Of a stretch of 64,000 bases of DNA, positions 55,154-63,210 are shown in pieces. Location of the stretch: NCBI GenBank assembly GCA_963726775.1, contig CAVSDL010000009.1:496001-560000 (forward strand). The letters run 5' to 3'. The notes under the pieces were generated by a model that worked only from the letters and a program-made list of their open reading frames with translations, ran no database searches and was not told the DNA's origin. A program made the translations under genes and the position numbers. The DNA comes from CAIWHR01 sp963726775 (GTDB taxonomy: Bacteria; Pseudomonadota; Gammaproteobacteria; Burkholderiales; Casimicrobiaceae). The stretch's first letter is position 1; every line of letters begins with the position of its first letter.

Positions 55154-55771
55154 GTGGGGTCACACACACGCCCGCCGACGCAAGGCGCCGGCCATCGGCC
55201 CGCCCGCCTCGTCACGCGGAGGCTTGTTATCGACGAGCTAGGCTACGCCAACGCAGCGCGGCAGATCCGGTCGCCCAATCGCGACGCGCGACCTGGCGGA
55301 ACGGAGGTGACGCTTGTCGTCATTCACGGGATCTCGCTCCCACCCGGCACTTTTGCCGGCGATGGGATCGCGCGGCTGTTTACGAACCGACTCGATCCCG
55401 CGCAGCATCCGTACTATGCGACCATCGCAAAGCTGCGGGTTTCCACGCACTTCCTCATCCGACGCGACGGCGAACTCGTCCAGTTCGTCAGCTGCAACGA
55501 CCGCGCCTGGCATGCCGGCACTTCGTCGTGGAACGGCCGCGCCGCGTGCAACGATTTTTCGATTGGTGTCGAACTGGAGGGCACCGACGACCTGCCCTAC
55601 GCCTCCGCGCAGTACACGATGCTCGCGCGGCTGGTAAAGGCCGTCGTGCGGCGCCACCCTATCGAAGGCATCGCGGGCCATAGCGACATCGCGCGCGGAA
55701 GGAAGTCGGATCCCGGCCCCGCGTTCGACTGGGCGCGCCTGCGCCGACTGGTCGCGCCGCGCGGTCCATAG
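55154..55771 (+). CDS. ampD: 1,6-anhydro-N-acetylmuramyl-L-alanine amidase AmpD
   Basis: Cytosolic zinc amidase that recycles anhydro-muropeptides. It has the family core VVIHGISLPPGTFAGDGI (His ligand), FLIRRDGELVQFVSCNDRAWHAG (second His), DFSIGVELEGTDDLPY and GHSDIARGRKSDPGPAFDW with the last zinc ligand. The first roughly 24 residues from the ATG at 55154 look non-conserved; the family begins near VIDELGYANAARQIRSPN. The exact start is therefore uncertain. pilR-ampD order is usual in betaproteobacteria. Confidence 0.88.
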   Translation: MGSHTRPPTQGAGHRPARLVTRRLVIDELGYANAARQIRSPNRDARPGGTEVTLVVIHGISLPPGTFAGDGIARLFTNRLDPAQHPYYATIAKLRVSTHFLIRRDGELVQFVSCNDRAWHAGTSSWNGRAACNDFSIGVELEGTDDLPYASAQYTMLARLVKAVVRRHPIEGIAGHSDIARGRKSDPGPAFDWARLRRLVAPRGP

Positions 55772-55918
55772 TCGTACGTTTCATGAAATGGGCAGCCCGC
55801 GGATGCGCACGCCGGCGCCAAGCCGCGGCGGGCGAGGACTGCCCCGGCGCGACTCCGGGCCTGCGAAGTCGAACGGCGGTCCGCGCCGCCCGCCCGCGAC
55901 CGGGTATAATGGGCGGTT

Positions 55919-56452
55919 ATGCAATTGCTTGCCGACTATTTTCCGCTCATCCTCTTCTTCATTGCGTTCAAGTGGCAGGGCATCTACATCGCCACGGCGG
56001 TGGCCATCGTCGCCTCGGTCGCGCAGATCGCATGGCTGCTCTGGAAGCGCGGCCGCGTAGCCGCCGTCAACTGGCTGTCGCTCGCGGTCATCGTCGTCTT
56101 CGGCGGCGCCACGCTCCTGCTGCACGACGAGGTTTTCATCAAATGGAAGCCCACGGTCCTCTACGGCCTCTTTGGTGCGACCCTGGCCATCGGCAAACTC
56201 GTATTCCGTCGAAACCTGCTCGCCCACCTGATGAAGGGCATCACGCTCCCCGCCGCGATATGGTCGCGCCTGACGTGGTCGTGGGTCGCGTTTTTTGCGT
56301 TCATGGGCGCCGCGAACTGGTATGTGGCGTTCAACTACCCGACGGACACCTGGGTCAACTTCAAGGTCTGGGGCGGCATCGGGCTGTTCCTCGCCTTTGC
56401 GTTGGCGCAGGGCATGGCGCTGTCGCGCCACGTGGGCGAGGAGCCGACGTGA
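55919..56452 (+). CDS. yciB: Inner-membrane septation protein YciB
   Basis: 177-residue membrane protein with five hydrophobic helices, starting MQLLADYFPLILFFIAFKWQGIYIATA. The IspZ/YciB motif region is KPTVLYGLFGATLAIGKLVFRRNLL and NWYVAFNYPTDTWVNFKVWGGIGL. It takes part in cell-envelope synthesis and division with YciC and the elongation machinery. A TATAAT at 55905-55910 ends eight bases before the ATG. Its stop overlaps the GTG of bolA (GTGA). Confidence 0.93.
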   Translation: MQLLADYFPLILFFIAFKWQGIYIATAVAIVASVAQIAWLLWKRGRVAAVNWLSLAVIVVFGGATLLLHDEVFIKWKPTVLYGLFGATLAIGKLVFRRNLLAHLMKGITLPAAIWSRLTWSWVAFFAFMGAANWYVAFNYPTDTWVNFKVWGGIGLFLAFALAQGMALSRHVGEEPT

Positions 56453-56766
56453 CGCACGCGACCTCCGGTGTGGCCGATGTGCCCGCCGCGCTGCGCGCGC
56501 GTCTTGCCGCGCTGGCGCCGTCGGTGCTCGAAATTGCGGACGACAGCGCCGCCCACGCGGGCCATGCGGGTGCCGCGGGCGGCGCCGGGCACTTTTCGCT
56601 GCTGATTGTGTCTCAGAGCTTCTCCGGGCTGCCGCGCCTTGCGCGGCACCAGCGGGTTCTGCGGGAGGTCGCCGACCTCCTGCCGCATCCGATCCACGCG
56701 CTTTCCATCAAGGCGCTGACGCCGGACGAATTCCCTTCCCAACCACAAAGGACTTATCACCGATGA
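56449..56766 (+). CDS. bolA: BolA family protein
   Basis: 105-residue BolA-fold protein; such proteins pair with monothiol glutaredoxins in iron-sulfur handling and stress response. It starts with a GTG overlapping yciB and has the BolA helix-strand core HFSLLIVSQSFSGLPRLARHQRVLREVADLL and HALSIKALTPDEF. An internal Ala/Gly/His-rich stretch (AAHAGHAGAAGGAGHF) lengthens the first loop. The invariant His lies in LARHQRV. It overlaps the parvulin start by four bases (ATGA). Confidence 0.9.
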   Translation: MTHATSGVADVPAALRARLAALAPSVLEIADDSAAHAGHAGAAGGAGHFSLLIVSQSFSGLPRLARHQRVLREVADLLPHPIHALSIKALTPDEFPSQPQRTYHR

Positions 56767-57575
56767 TCAAGCATTCCGTGACCGTTGCCGTGCTCGCCAT
56801 GCTCGTTGCGCTCGCCGGTCTCCCCGCCCAGGCGCAGGACAAGGCCGCCGCGCCGGCAAAGGCGGCCGCTCCGGCCGGCACCGCCGGCAAGGAGCTCTAT
56901 CCGAAGGTCTATTTCGACTTCCTGTTGAAGGAGCGCCTGGCGCAGGGACAGCCGGACACGCCCGAGCTGCGCAACGCGCTGCGCGAGGAACTCAATACGC
57001 GCGAGCTGCTTGTCCGCGAAGCGAAGAAGAAAGGCCTCGAGAAGAACGCCGACGTCAAGAACCAGATGGACCTGATGTCGCAGACAGTGCTGGTGCGCGC
57101 GTTTGTCGCCGAATGGGTCAAGGCGAATCCGGTTCCGGATGCCATGCTCAGGAAGGAGTACGAAACGATCAAGACGCAGATGGGCGACCGGGAATACAAG
57201 GTTCGCCACATCCTCGTCGAAAAGGAGGACGACGCGAAAGAGATCATCGTCGCGCTGCAGAAAGGCGACAAGTTCGAAAAGCTCGCCGAGCGCTCGAAGG
57301 ATCCGGGCTCCAAGGCCAACGGCGGCGACCTCGACTGGAACGCCCCGGGCAATTTCGTGAAACCGTTCTCCGAAGCCATGGTCAAGCTGCCGAAGGGCAA
57401 GTTCACGACGCAGCCGGTGCAGACGCAGTTCGGCTGGCATGTCATTGAAGTCGACGACATCCGCGAAGCCAAGGTGCCGGGCTTCGACGAAGTCAAGCCC
57501 CAGCTTCAGCAACGGATGCAGGGCCAGCAACTCGACCAGTATTTCAAGGATCTCCGCGCGAAGAACGGCATGTAA
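56763..57575 (+). CDS. Periplasmic parvulin-type peptidyl-prolyl isomerase (PpiC/SurA-like)
   Basis: 270-residue exported foldase. The signal peptide (VTVAVLAMLVALAGLPAQAQ) is followed by an Ala/Pro/Lys linker, an N-terminal helical chaperone part (VYFDFLLKERLAQGQPDTPELRNALREELNTRELLVREAKKKG) and a parvulin domain with YKVRHILVEKEDDA, GGDLDWNAPGNFVKPFSEAM and FGWHVIEVDDIREAK. It is the last gene of yciB-bolA-ppiC and ends 40 bases before a terminator. The window also encodes PpiD, a related foldase. Confidence 0.93.
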   Translation: MIKHSVTVAVLAMLVALAGLPAQAQDKAAAPAKAAAPAGTAGKELYPKVYFDFLLKERLAQGQPDTPELRNALREELNTRELLVREAKKKGLEKNADVKNQMDLMSQTVLVRAFVAEWVKANPVPDAMLRKEYETIKTQMGDREYKVRHILVEKEDDAKEIIVALQKGDKFEKLAERSKDPGSKANGGDLDWNAPGNFVKPFSEAMVKLPKGKFTTQPVQTQFGWHVIEVDDIREAKVPGFDEVKPQLQQRMQGQQLDQYFKDLRAKNGM

Positions 57576-57615
57576 CGCGGCACGCGCGTCGGGTGCCCAC
57601 GGGCGTGGTCGTGGG

Positions 57616-57646
57616 AAAAAGGCAGGCCGCGACGCCTGCCTTTTTT
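57616..57646. terminator. Rho-independent terminator after the parvulin gene
   Basis: AAAAAGGCAGGC and GCCTGCCTTTTTT form a 12-bp stem with a six-base loop. The plus strand ends in T6 and the minus strand in T5, so it can work in both directions. It closes the yciB-bolA-ppi operon ahead of tctB. Confidence 0.9.
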
Positions 57647-57795
57647 CCGGCATCGCGCGCCGGCGCGATCCTGTCGCGCCGCCGGTTCGATGCTATTCTT
57701 ACGGCGCGGCAACGACGGGAACCGGGCATCGTGCGGTCTGCGCCCGACAGCGTTCCGCCACCTTTCGACCGGACGCAACGCGCAGGGAGGAGAGC

Positions 57796-58263
57796 ATGGC
57801 GATCATCCGCCACCCGAAGGATTTTTTTGCCGGAGTGATGTTCGTCGCGTTCGGCGTCGCCGCCATCGCGATCGGCAGTGGCTATCCGCTCGGCACCGCG
57901 GCGCGCATGGGACCTGGCTATTTCCCGCGCATCCTCGGCATCCTGCTCATTGTCCTCGGACTCGTCATCGCACTACGTGGATTGAAGCTCCACGGGTCGC
58001 CGATCTCGTTCGGGTCGCCCAAGCCGATGGCGATTGTCCTGGGCAGCGTCGTGCTGTTCGGCGCCCTTAGTCTCTACATCGGTCTCATCCTGGCCGGCGT
58101 GATGCTGATCGTCGTGTCGAGCGCCGGAAGCAGCGAGTTTCGCTGGAAGGAGGCGCTGGTTTCGGGAGTTGTGCTGTCCGTCGGCGCGGTGCTGGTATTC
58201 ATCTGGGGGCTCGGATTGCAGTTCTCGGTATGGCCGCCATTTCTCTTCGCAGGGGTCCTCTGA
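57796..58263 (+). CDS. tctB: Tripartite tricarboxylate transporter small membrane subunit TctB
   Basis: Small membrane subunit of a TTT-family secondary transporter for carboxylates. The 155-residue product starts MAIIRHPKDFFAGVMFVAFGVAAIAIG and has four transmembrane helices with the TctB signature ARMGPGYFPRILGILLIVLGLVIAL. An AGGAGAG ribosome site supports the start. The stop overlaps the tctA ATG by one base. No TctC binding protein is adjacent. Confidence 0.93.
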   Translation: MAIIRHPKDFFAGVMFVAFGVAAIAIGSGYPLGTAARMGPGYFPRILGILLIVLGLVIALRGLKLHGSPISFGSPKPMAIVLGSVVLFGALSLYIGLILAGVMLIVVSSAGSSEFRWKEALVSGVVLSVGAVLVFIWGLGLQFSVWPPFLFAGVL

Positions 58264-59768
58264 TGGACCTCGTCGCCAATCTCGGCGTCGGTTTCGGCGT
58301 GGCATTGACGCCGATCAATCTGCTCTACGCGCTGATCGGCTCGCTACTGGGCACGCTCATCGGCGTGCTGCCGGGCATCGGTCCCGTCGCGACCATCGCG
58401 ATGCTTCTCCCGATCACGTACGGACTGCAACCGGTTTCGGCGCTGATCATGCTGGCCGGCATCTACTACGGCGCGCAGTACGGTGGCTCGACGACATCGA
58501 TTCTCGTCAACCTGCCCGGCGAAGCTTCGTCCGCGGTCACGTGCCTCGACGGCTACCAGATGGCGCGCAAGGGCCGCGCAGGCGCGGCACTCGCGATTGC
58601 CGCACTTGGCTCGTTTTTCGCCGGCTGCGTAGGCACTTTGCTGCTCGCCACATTCGCGCTGCCGATGACCGAACTCGCGCTGAAGTTCGGCCCGGCCGAG
58701 TATTTTTCGCTGATGATCCTCGGGCTGATCGGCGCGGTGGTGCTCGCGCACGGTTCGCTGATGAAGGCGATCGCGATGATCGTGCTGGGACTCCTGCTCG
58801 GCATCGTGGGCACCGATGTGAATTCGGGCCTCGCGCGGTTTTCCTTCGGCATCCCGGAACTGACCGACGGCATCGGAACCGCGGTCGTTGCGATGGGGCT
58901 GTTCGGTTTTGCCGAGATTCTGGTCAACCTGGAGCACAAGAGCGATCGCGATCTGCTGATGCAAAAGCTCAAGTCGCTGATGCCGAACCGCGAAGAGATC
59001 CGTCGTTCGATCCCCGCAGTGCTGCGCGGGACGACAATAGGCTCGCTGCTCGGTGTCCTGCCCGGAGGCGGCGCACTGTTGGCCTCGTTCGCCGCCTACG
59101 GCCTCGAAAAGAAGGTCTCGAAGCACCCGGAGGAATTCGGCAAGGGTGCGGTCGAGGGCGTCGCGGGCCCAGAATCCGCGAACAACGCGGCCGCGCAGAC
59201 GTCGTTCATCCCGCTCCTCACTCTCGGCATCCCGCCGAACGCGGTGATGGCGCTGATGGTCGGGGCGATGACGATCCACAACATCCAGCCCGGGCCGCAG
59301 GTCATGACGTCCAATCCGTCGCTGTTCTGGGGGCTGATCGCGAGCATGTGGGTCGGCAACCTGATGCTGGTCGTGTTGAACCTGCCGTTGATCGGCATGT
59401 GGATCAAGCTGCTGACCGTGCCCTACCGGCTGCTGTACCCGGCGATCCTGCTCTTCTGCTGCATCGGCGTTTACAGCCTGTCGAACAGCACCTTCGACGT
59501 CTACGTCACGGCGGCGTTCGGGCTGCTTGGGTATGTGTTCAACAAGCTCGAGTGCGAGCCGGCGCCGCTGATACTCGGTTTCGTGCTCGGCCCGCTGATG
59601 GAGGAGAACCTGCGACGTGCAATGCTGCTCTCGCGCGGCGACCCGACCGTATTCGCAACACGCCCCTTGTCGCTCGTCATGCTGCTGGTTGCCGTAGCCC
59701 TTCTGCTCGTCATCATCGCGCCCAACATCCGCAGGAAGCGCGAAGACGTATTCGTGGAAGAAACCTGA
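58263..59768 (+). CDS. tctA: Tripartite tricarboxylate transporter large membrane subunit TctA
   Basis: Main permease of the TTT transporter, about twelve transmembrane helices in 501 residues. Signatures are GTLIGVLPGIGPVATIAMLLP, YYGAQYGGSTTSILVNLPGEASS, GTTIGSLLGVLPGGGALLASF and FGKGAVEGVAGPESANNAAAQTSFIPLLTLGIP. The ATG at 58263 is coupled to tctB. The substrate is set by the missing TctC-type receptor, so citrate is only one possibility. The gamma-glutamyltransferase gene begins 59 bases later. Confidence 0.95.
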   Translation: MDLVANLGVGFGVALTPINLLYALIGSLLGTLIGVLPGIGPVATIAMLLPITYGLQPVSALIMLAGIYYGAQYGGSTTSILVNLPGEASSAVTCLDGYQMARKGRAGAALAIAALGSFFAGCVGTLLLATFALPMTELALKFGPAEYFSLMILGLIGAVVLAHGSLMKAIAMIVLGLLLGIVGTDVNSGLARFSFGIPELTDGIGTAVVAMGLFGFAEILVNLEHKSDRDLLMQKLKSLMPNREEIRRSIPAVLRGTTIGSLLGVLPGGGALLASFAAYGLEKKVSKHPEEFGKGAVEGVAGPESANNAAAQTSFIPLLTLGIPPNAVMALMVGAMTIHNIQPGPQVMTSNPSLFWGLIASMWVGNLMLVVLNLPLIGMWIKLLTVPYRLLYPAILLFCCIGVYSLSNSTFDVYVTAAFGLLGYVFNKLECEPAPLILGFVLGPLMEENLRRAMLLSRGDPTVFATRPLSLVMLLVAVALLLVIIAPNIRRKREDVFVEET

Positions 59769-59827
59769 CGACGCAGGGAGGCGCCCCTGGCGTCAACGCC
59801 GCTGGCGGCTCGCGGAGCGATACAACG

Positions 59828-61861
59828 ATGAACTTCGACTGGCGCCTCCCCTACGCTTCGCGCCGCCAACCAATTCTCGCCCGCAACGTCGTCGCGACGA
59901 GCCAGCCGCTCGCCACACAGGCGGGCATTGCAATGCTCCAGCGCGGCGGCAACGCCGTCGACGCGGCGCTCGCGACCGCGATCGTGCTGACGATCGTCGA
60001 ACCCTGCAGCAACGGCCTGGGCAGCGATCTGTTCGCCATCGTCTGGGACGGGACCGAACTGACGGGGCTGAATGCCTCCGGCCGCGCGCCCGCGATGGTG
60101 ACGCCCGCTCGCTATTCCGGTCGGGATGCCATGCCGCAGCGGGGCTGGGAAACCGTGACGATTCCCGGAGCGGTTTCGGGTTGGTCCGCGTTGTCGCAGC
60201 GCTACGGCGTGCTCCCGTTCGCGGATCTTTGCGCACCCGCGATCCGTTATGCCCGCGACGGATTCGCCGTCTCGCCGATCATCGCCGAAAAATGGGCGCT
60301 CGCCGCGACGGTGATGCCGCGCGACTTGGGCTTCGCCGAATGCTTCCTCCCTCAGGGTCGCGCGCCCATTGCCGGCGAGCTGTTTGCGTGTCCGGCAATG
60401 GCTGACTCGATGGAGAGAATCGCGGCGACGCACGGCAACGCGTTCTATCGCGGCGAGCTGGCTGAAGCGATGGTCGCGCATGCGAAAGCGCATGGGGCGC
60501 TCCACACGATCGATGATTTTGCGGCCCATACGCTCGATTGGGTCACGCCCCTGGAACTCGAGTATGGCGGCGCGACGGTCCACGAAATTCCGCCCAACGG
60601 CCAGGGTGTCGCCGCGCAGATGGCGCTCGGAATCCTGCGCTCGTTCGATCTCGCCTCGCTGCCGCCGGATTCGGTTGCCTGCCAGCACCTGCAGATCGAG
60701 GCGATGAAACTCGCATTCGCCGACGTCCATCGCTACGTCAGCGACCCGCTCGCCATGGAAGTGCCAGCGCACGCGCTGCTCGACCCCGGATATCTCGCCG
60801 GACGTGCGCGGCTGATCGACCGGAGCCGGGCGCGGGATTTCGGCCCGGGCGTTCCCCCGAAAGGCGGAACGGTCTACCTCGGCGCCGCCGACGCGAACGG
60901 GATGATGGTCTCGTTGATCCAGTCGAACTACATGGGCTTCGGCTCGGGCGTCGTCGTGCCCGGAACCGGCATCAGCATGCAGAATCGCGGTGCCGGATTC
61001 TCGCTCCAGGCCGGGCATCCGAACGAGGTCGGCGGCGGAAAGAGGCCGTTCCACACCATCATTCCCGGCTTCCTCATGCGCGACGGCGGGCCGCTCGCGA
61101 CGTTCGGTGTGATGGGCGGACCCATCCAGCCGCCGGGCCACGTGCAGACGCTGGTGCGCATGCTGATATTCGGAATGAATCCGCAGGCGGCGCTGGACGC
61201 GCCTCGATGGAAGATCAACGGCGGCCTGTCGATCGATCTGGAGTACGCGGCGTCCCCCGAACTGCGGGCGGGCCTGGCGGCGCTCGGCCACGAGCTTGCG
61301 TCCGTCGCCGACTCGTACATGGATTTCGGCGCCGGCCAGATCATCGTCCGCGCAGGCACGGGTTACATCGCTGCGTCCGACGCACGCCGCGACGGGCAGG
61401 CCGCGGGCTTAGGTGAAGCCAGTCTCGTCCTGGAACACGATGGTTTCGTTCGGCTCAAGGCGCTGCAGTTTTTTTTAGAGCCCGTTGGAATCGTTGGGCA
61501 TCCTCGGTATGGGCTTGCAGGTAGGCGTGACTGGCGCGCTTCATGCTGTAGCCGAGTTGATGCATCCAGACCTGCGCCTGGCGCACCTTCAGCGCAATGC
61601 CGAAGCGTCGCTTCAAGTGCGTCACCAACGTCGGCCCGTCCCACTGCAGGCGATTCAACCCGAACTCCTGCGGCGAGCGCTCCAAGTGCGCCTCGAGTTC
61701 GCGACGCACCTTGGCCGTTAACGCGGCCGGGCGCCCTGGCTTCGGTTGCGGCAGCAAGCTCTGCACACCCTGCTCGTTCACCGCATGAATCCAGCGCGAT
61801 AGGCTCATCCGGGTCAGGCCGAGGACCTCGGCGATCCACCCGGGGCGTTGCCCTTCCATGA
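59828..61861 (+). CDS. ggt: Gamma-glutamyltransferase family protein, 3' end fused to IS630 remnant sequence
   Basis: Ntn-hydrolase of the GGT family that self-cleaves before a catalytic Thr, probably that in KGGTVYLGAADANG. The N-terminal half has ARNVVATSQPLATQAGIAMLQRGGNAVDAALA and TIVEPCSNGLGSDLFAI. The small subunit has FGVMGGPIQPPGHVQTLVRML and GYIAASDARRDGQAAG at residue 527. Relatives stop within a residue or two of that point. Here the frame instead runs on for about 150 residues antisense to a transposase fragment, to 61861. There is no obvious signal peptide. Activity may survive if the long tail is tolerated. It follows tctBA and may act on the same substrate. Confidence 0.85.
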   Translation: MNFDWRLPYASRRQPILARNVVATSQPLATQAGIAMLQRGGNAVDAALATAIVLTIVEPCSNGLGSDLFAIVWDGTELTGLNASGRAPAMVTPARYSGRDAMPQRGWETVTIPGAVSGWSALSQRYGVLPFADLCAPAIRYARDGFAVSPIIAEKWALAATVMPRDLGFAECFLPQGRAPIAGELFACPAMADSMERIAATHGNAFYRGELAEAMVAHAKAHGALHTIDDFAAHTLDWVTPLELEYGGATVHEIPPNGQGVAAQMALGILRSFDLASLPPDSVACQHLQIEAMKLAFADVHRYVSDPLAMEVPAHALLDPGYLAGRARLIDRSRARDFGPGVPPKGGTVYLGAADANGMMVSLIQSNYMGFGSGVVVPGTGISMQNRGAGFSLQAGHPNEVGGGKRPFHTIIPGFLMRDGGPLATFGVMGGPIQPPGHVQTLVRMLIFGMNPQAALDAPRWKINGGLSIDLEYAASPELRAGLAALGHELASVADSYMDFGAGQIIVRAGTGYIAASDARRDGQAAGLGEASLVLEHDGFVRLKALQFFLEPVGIVGHPRYGLAGRRDWRASCCSRVDASRPAPGAPSAQCRSVASSASPTSARPTAGDSTRTPAASAPSAPRVRDAPWPLTRPGALASVAAASSAHPARSPHESSAIGSSGSGRGPRRSTRGVALP

Positions 61862-62039
61862 CCAACAACAGCGCCGCCACCTTCATCCCGATCCAGGCCC
61901 CAGGCACTTGCTCGACCAAGGCCAGCAATTCCTGCCTCGCTGCCGGATTCTCAACATTCAGACTCGGAGGTCGCATGACTACACTCCTGCACGAAAGACA
62001 CGTCAGCAGTGTACTCGCGTCCTGCGATATTTGTAACAT
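61409..62039 (-). pseudogene. Truncated IS630-family transposase (N-terminal part)
   Basis: Minus-strand frame 61455..62039 encodes 194 residues with a winged helix-turn-helix region (WIAEVLGLTRMSLSRWIHAVNEQG, QPKPGRPAALTAKVRREL, WDGPTLVTHLKRRFGIALKVRQAQVWMHQLGYSMKR). At an A8 run (61469-61476) the frame ends soon after in RALKKTAAP. Skipping one A gives KKLQRLEPNETIVFQDETGFT, the start of the IS630 catalytic domain with the first Asp. That frame stops at the junction with ggt (61409-61411). The rest of the DDE domain is gone, so the copy is dead. Confidence 0.85.
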
Positions 62040-62059
62040 TATCTAGTGCGTTTGTATTA

Positions 62060-62074
62060 GTGGACTGTAACAAC
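62060..62074 (+). repeat. Left terminal inverted repeat of the IS630 element
   Basis: GTGGACTGTAACAAC, preceded by the target TA. It is a perfect inverted match to 63143-63157. Confidence 0.92.
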
Positions 62075-62098
62075 CATTTATAGACTATAATGGCGTTC

Positions 62099-63160
62099 AT
62101 GGAGAACGCCATCAGTCTGTCGAAAACGGAACGAATGGAACTCACCAAACAGGCGACCAGTCGGACTGGCCGCGCAGAAGATGCGCGGCGAGCGCGACTG
62201 GTTCTGCTGTTGGCTGAGGGCCATACGTGGGATGACATTTGTGATCGCTTGCCGTGCAGCCGAGGCTTCATCGACAGCTGGAGTAAGCGGTTTGCCGCCG
62301 AACGCGTGGCTGGGTTGTACAGCCGGCATCGCGGTCAGAATGCGACCGTGCTGACGCCGCGCTTGGAGGCCCGCATCCTGGAGTGGACGTTGAAGCGGAA
62401 ACCGGCTGATGGTTCGACCCAATGGAGTACGCGCAAATTGGGGACGGCCATGGGGGTTAGTCACATGATGGTGTCGCGGGTGTGGGCGAAGCACACCTTG
62501 AAGCCGCACCGGGTTGATGGGTACTTGGCCTCCAACGATCCGGAGTTCGAAGCGAAGGCGGCAGACGTAATCGGTCTGTACCTGAACCCGCCGGCGCACG
62601 CAGCAGTGTTCTGCGTCGATGAGAAGACGGCGATCCAAGCGCTTGACCGCAAGGATCCGGTGTTGCCGCTGTCGCCGGGACGCGCCGAGCGACATGGCTT
62701 CGAGTATTACCGCCACGGCACACTGTCGCTGTACGCCGCGTTCAACACCAAGACCGGTGAGGTGTTGGGCAAGACCGCGGAACGGCATACGTCGGCGGAG
62801 TTCGTGGCGTTTCTCACGGATATCGTGGTGAACCAGCGCAGAGGCAAAGAGATCCACGTCATTGCGGATAACCTTTCGGCGCACAAGACCAAGCGCGTCG
62901 ATGCGTTTCTGGCGGAGCATCGCAACGTTCACCTGCATTTCACTCCAACCTACTCCTCATGGCTCAATCAGGTCGAACTGTGGTTCGCCAAGATCGAGCG
63001 CGATGTCATCGCCCGCGGTGTGTTCACGTCAGTACCGGACCTCAAACGCAAGCTGATGCGTTACATACGCCATTACAACAAGGCGCCCAGGACCGTGAAG
63101 TGGAAGTACTTCGATCCGACGCGCCGCATTAGTCCAGAATCAGTTGTTACAGTCCACTAG
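62099..63160 (+). CDS. IS630 family transposase (DDE)
   Basis: 353-residue transposase. The N-terminal helix-turn-helix region (KTERMELTKQATSRTGRAEDARRARLVLLLAEG, TWDDICDRLPCSRGFIDSWSKRF) is followed by a DDE catalytic domain. The acidic residues are in VFCVDEKTAIQAL, HVIADNLSAHKT and WLNQVELWFAKIERD, as expected for IS630. I start at MENAISLSK because the ATG nine bases earlier lies inside a TATAAT box. The coding region runs into the right inverted repeat and ends VVTVH. Its TAG stop is made of the duplicated target TA plus one flanking G. Confidence 0.93.
   Translation: MENAISLSKTERMELTKQATSRTGRAEDARRARLVLLLAEGHTWDDICDRLPCSRGFIDSWSKRFAAERVAGLYSRHRGQNATVLTPRLEARILEWTLKRKPADGSTQWSTRKLGTAMGVSHMMVSRVWAKHTLKPHRVDGYLASNDPEFEAKAADVIGLYLNPPAHAAVFCVDEKTAIQALDRKDPVLPLSPGRAERHGFEYYRHGTLSLYAAFNTKTGEVLGKTAERHTSAEFVAFLTDIVVNQRRGKEIHVIADNLSAHKTKRVDAFLAEHRNVHLHFTPTYSSWLNQVELWFAKIERDVIARGVFTSVPDLKRKLMRYIRHYNKAPRTVKWKYFDPTRRISPESVVTVH
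63143..63157 (-). repeat. Right terminal inverted repeat of the IS630 element
   Basis: GTTGTTACAGTCCAC followed by the target TA. It is the inverted partner of 62060-62074 and encodes the last residues of the transposase. Confidence 0.92.
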
Positions 63161-63210
63161 CACCTCACCCGTGACTCGTCGCGTGATCGAGCGCCGGGCC
63201 GCCGCGCGAA

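Larger units (their letters stand above)
62060..63157 (+). mobile_element. Complete IS630-family insertion sequence (about 1.1 kb)
   Basis: Bounded by perfect 15-bp terminal inverted repeats GTGGACTGTAACAAC (62060-62074 and, inverted, 63143-63157). It is flanked by TA on both sides (62058-62059 and 63158-63159), the target duplication IS630/Tc1 elements make. It carries one full-length transposase gene. It lies just upstream of the truncated IS630 copy, and the two transposases differ in sequence group. Confidence 0.93.

Noticed and set aside
62090..62092. ATG at 62090 as transposase start
   Set aside because: It overlaps a TATAAT box; the ATG at 62099 is the more reasonable start.
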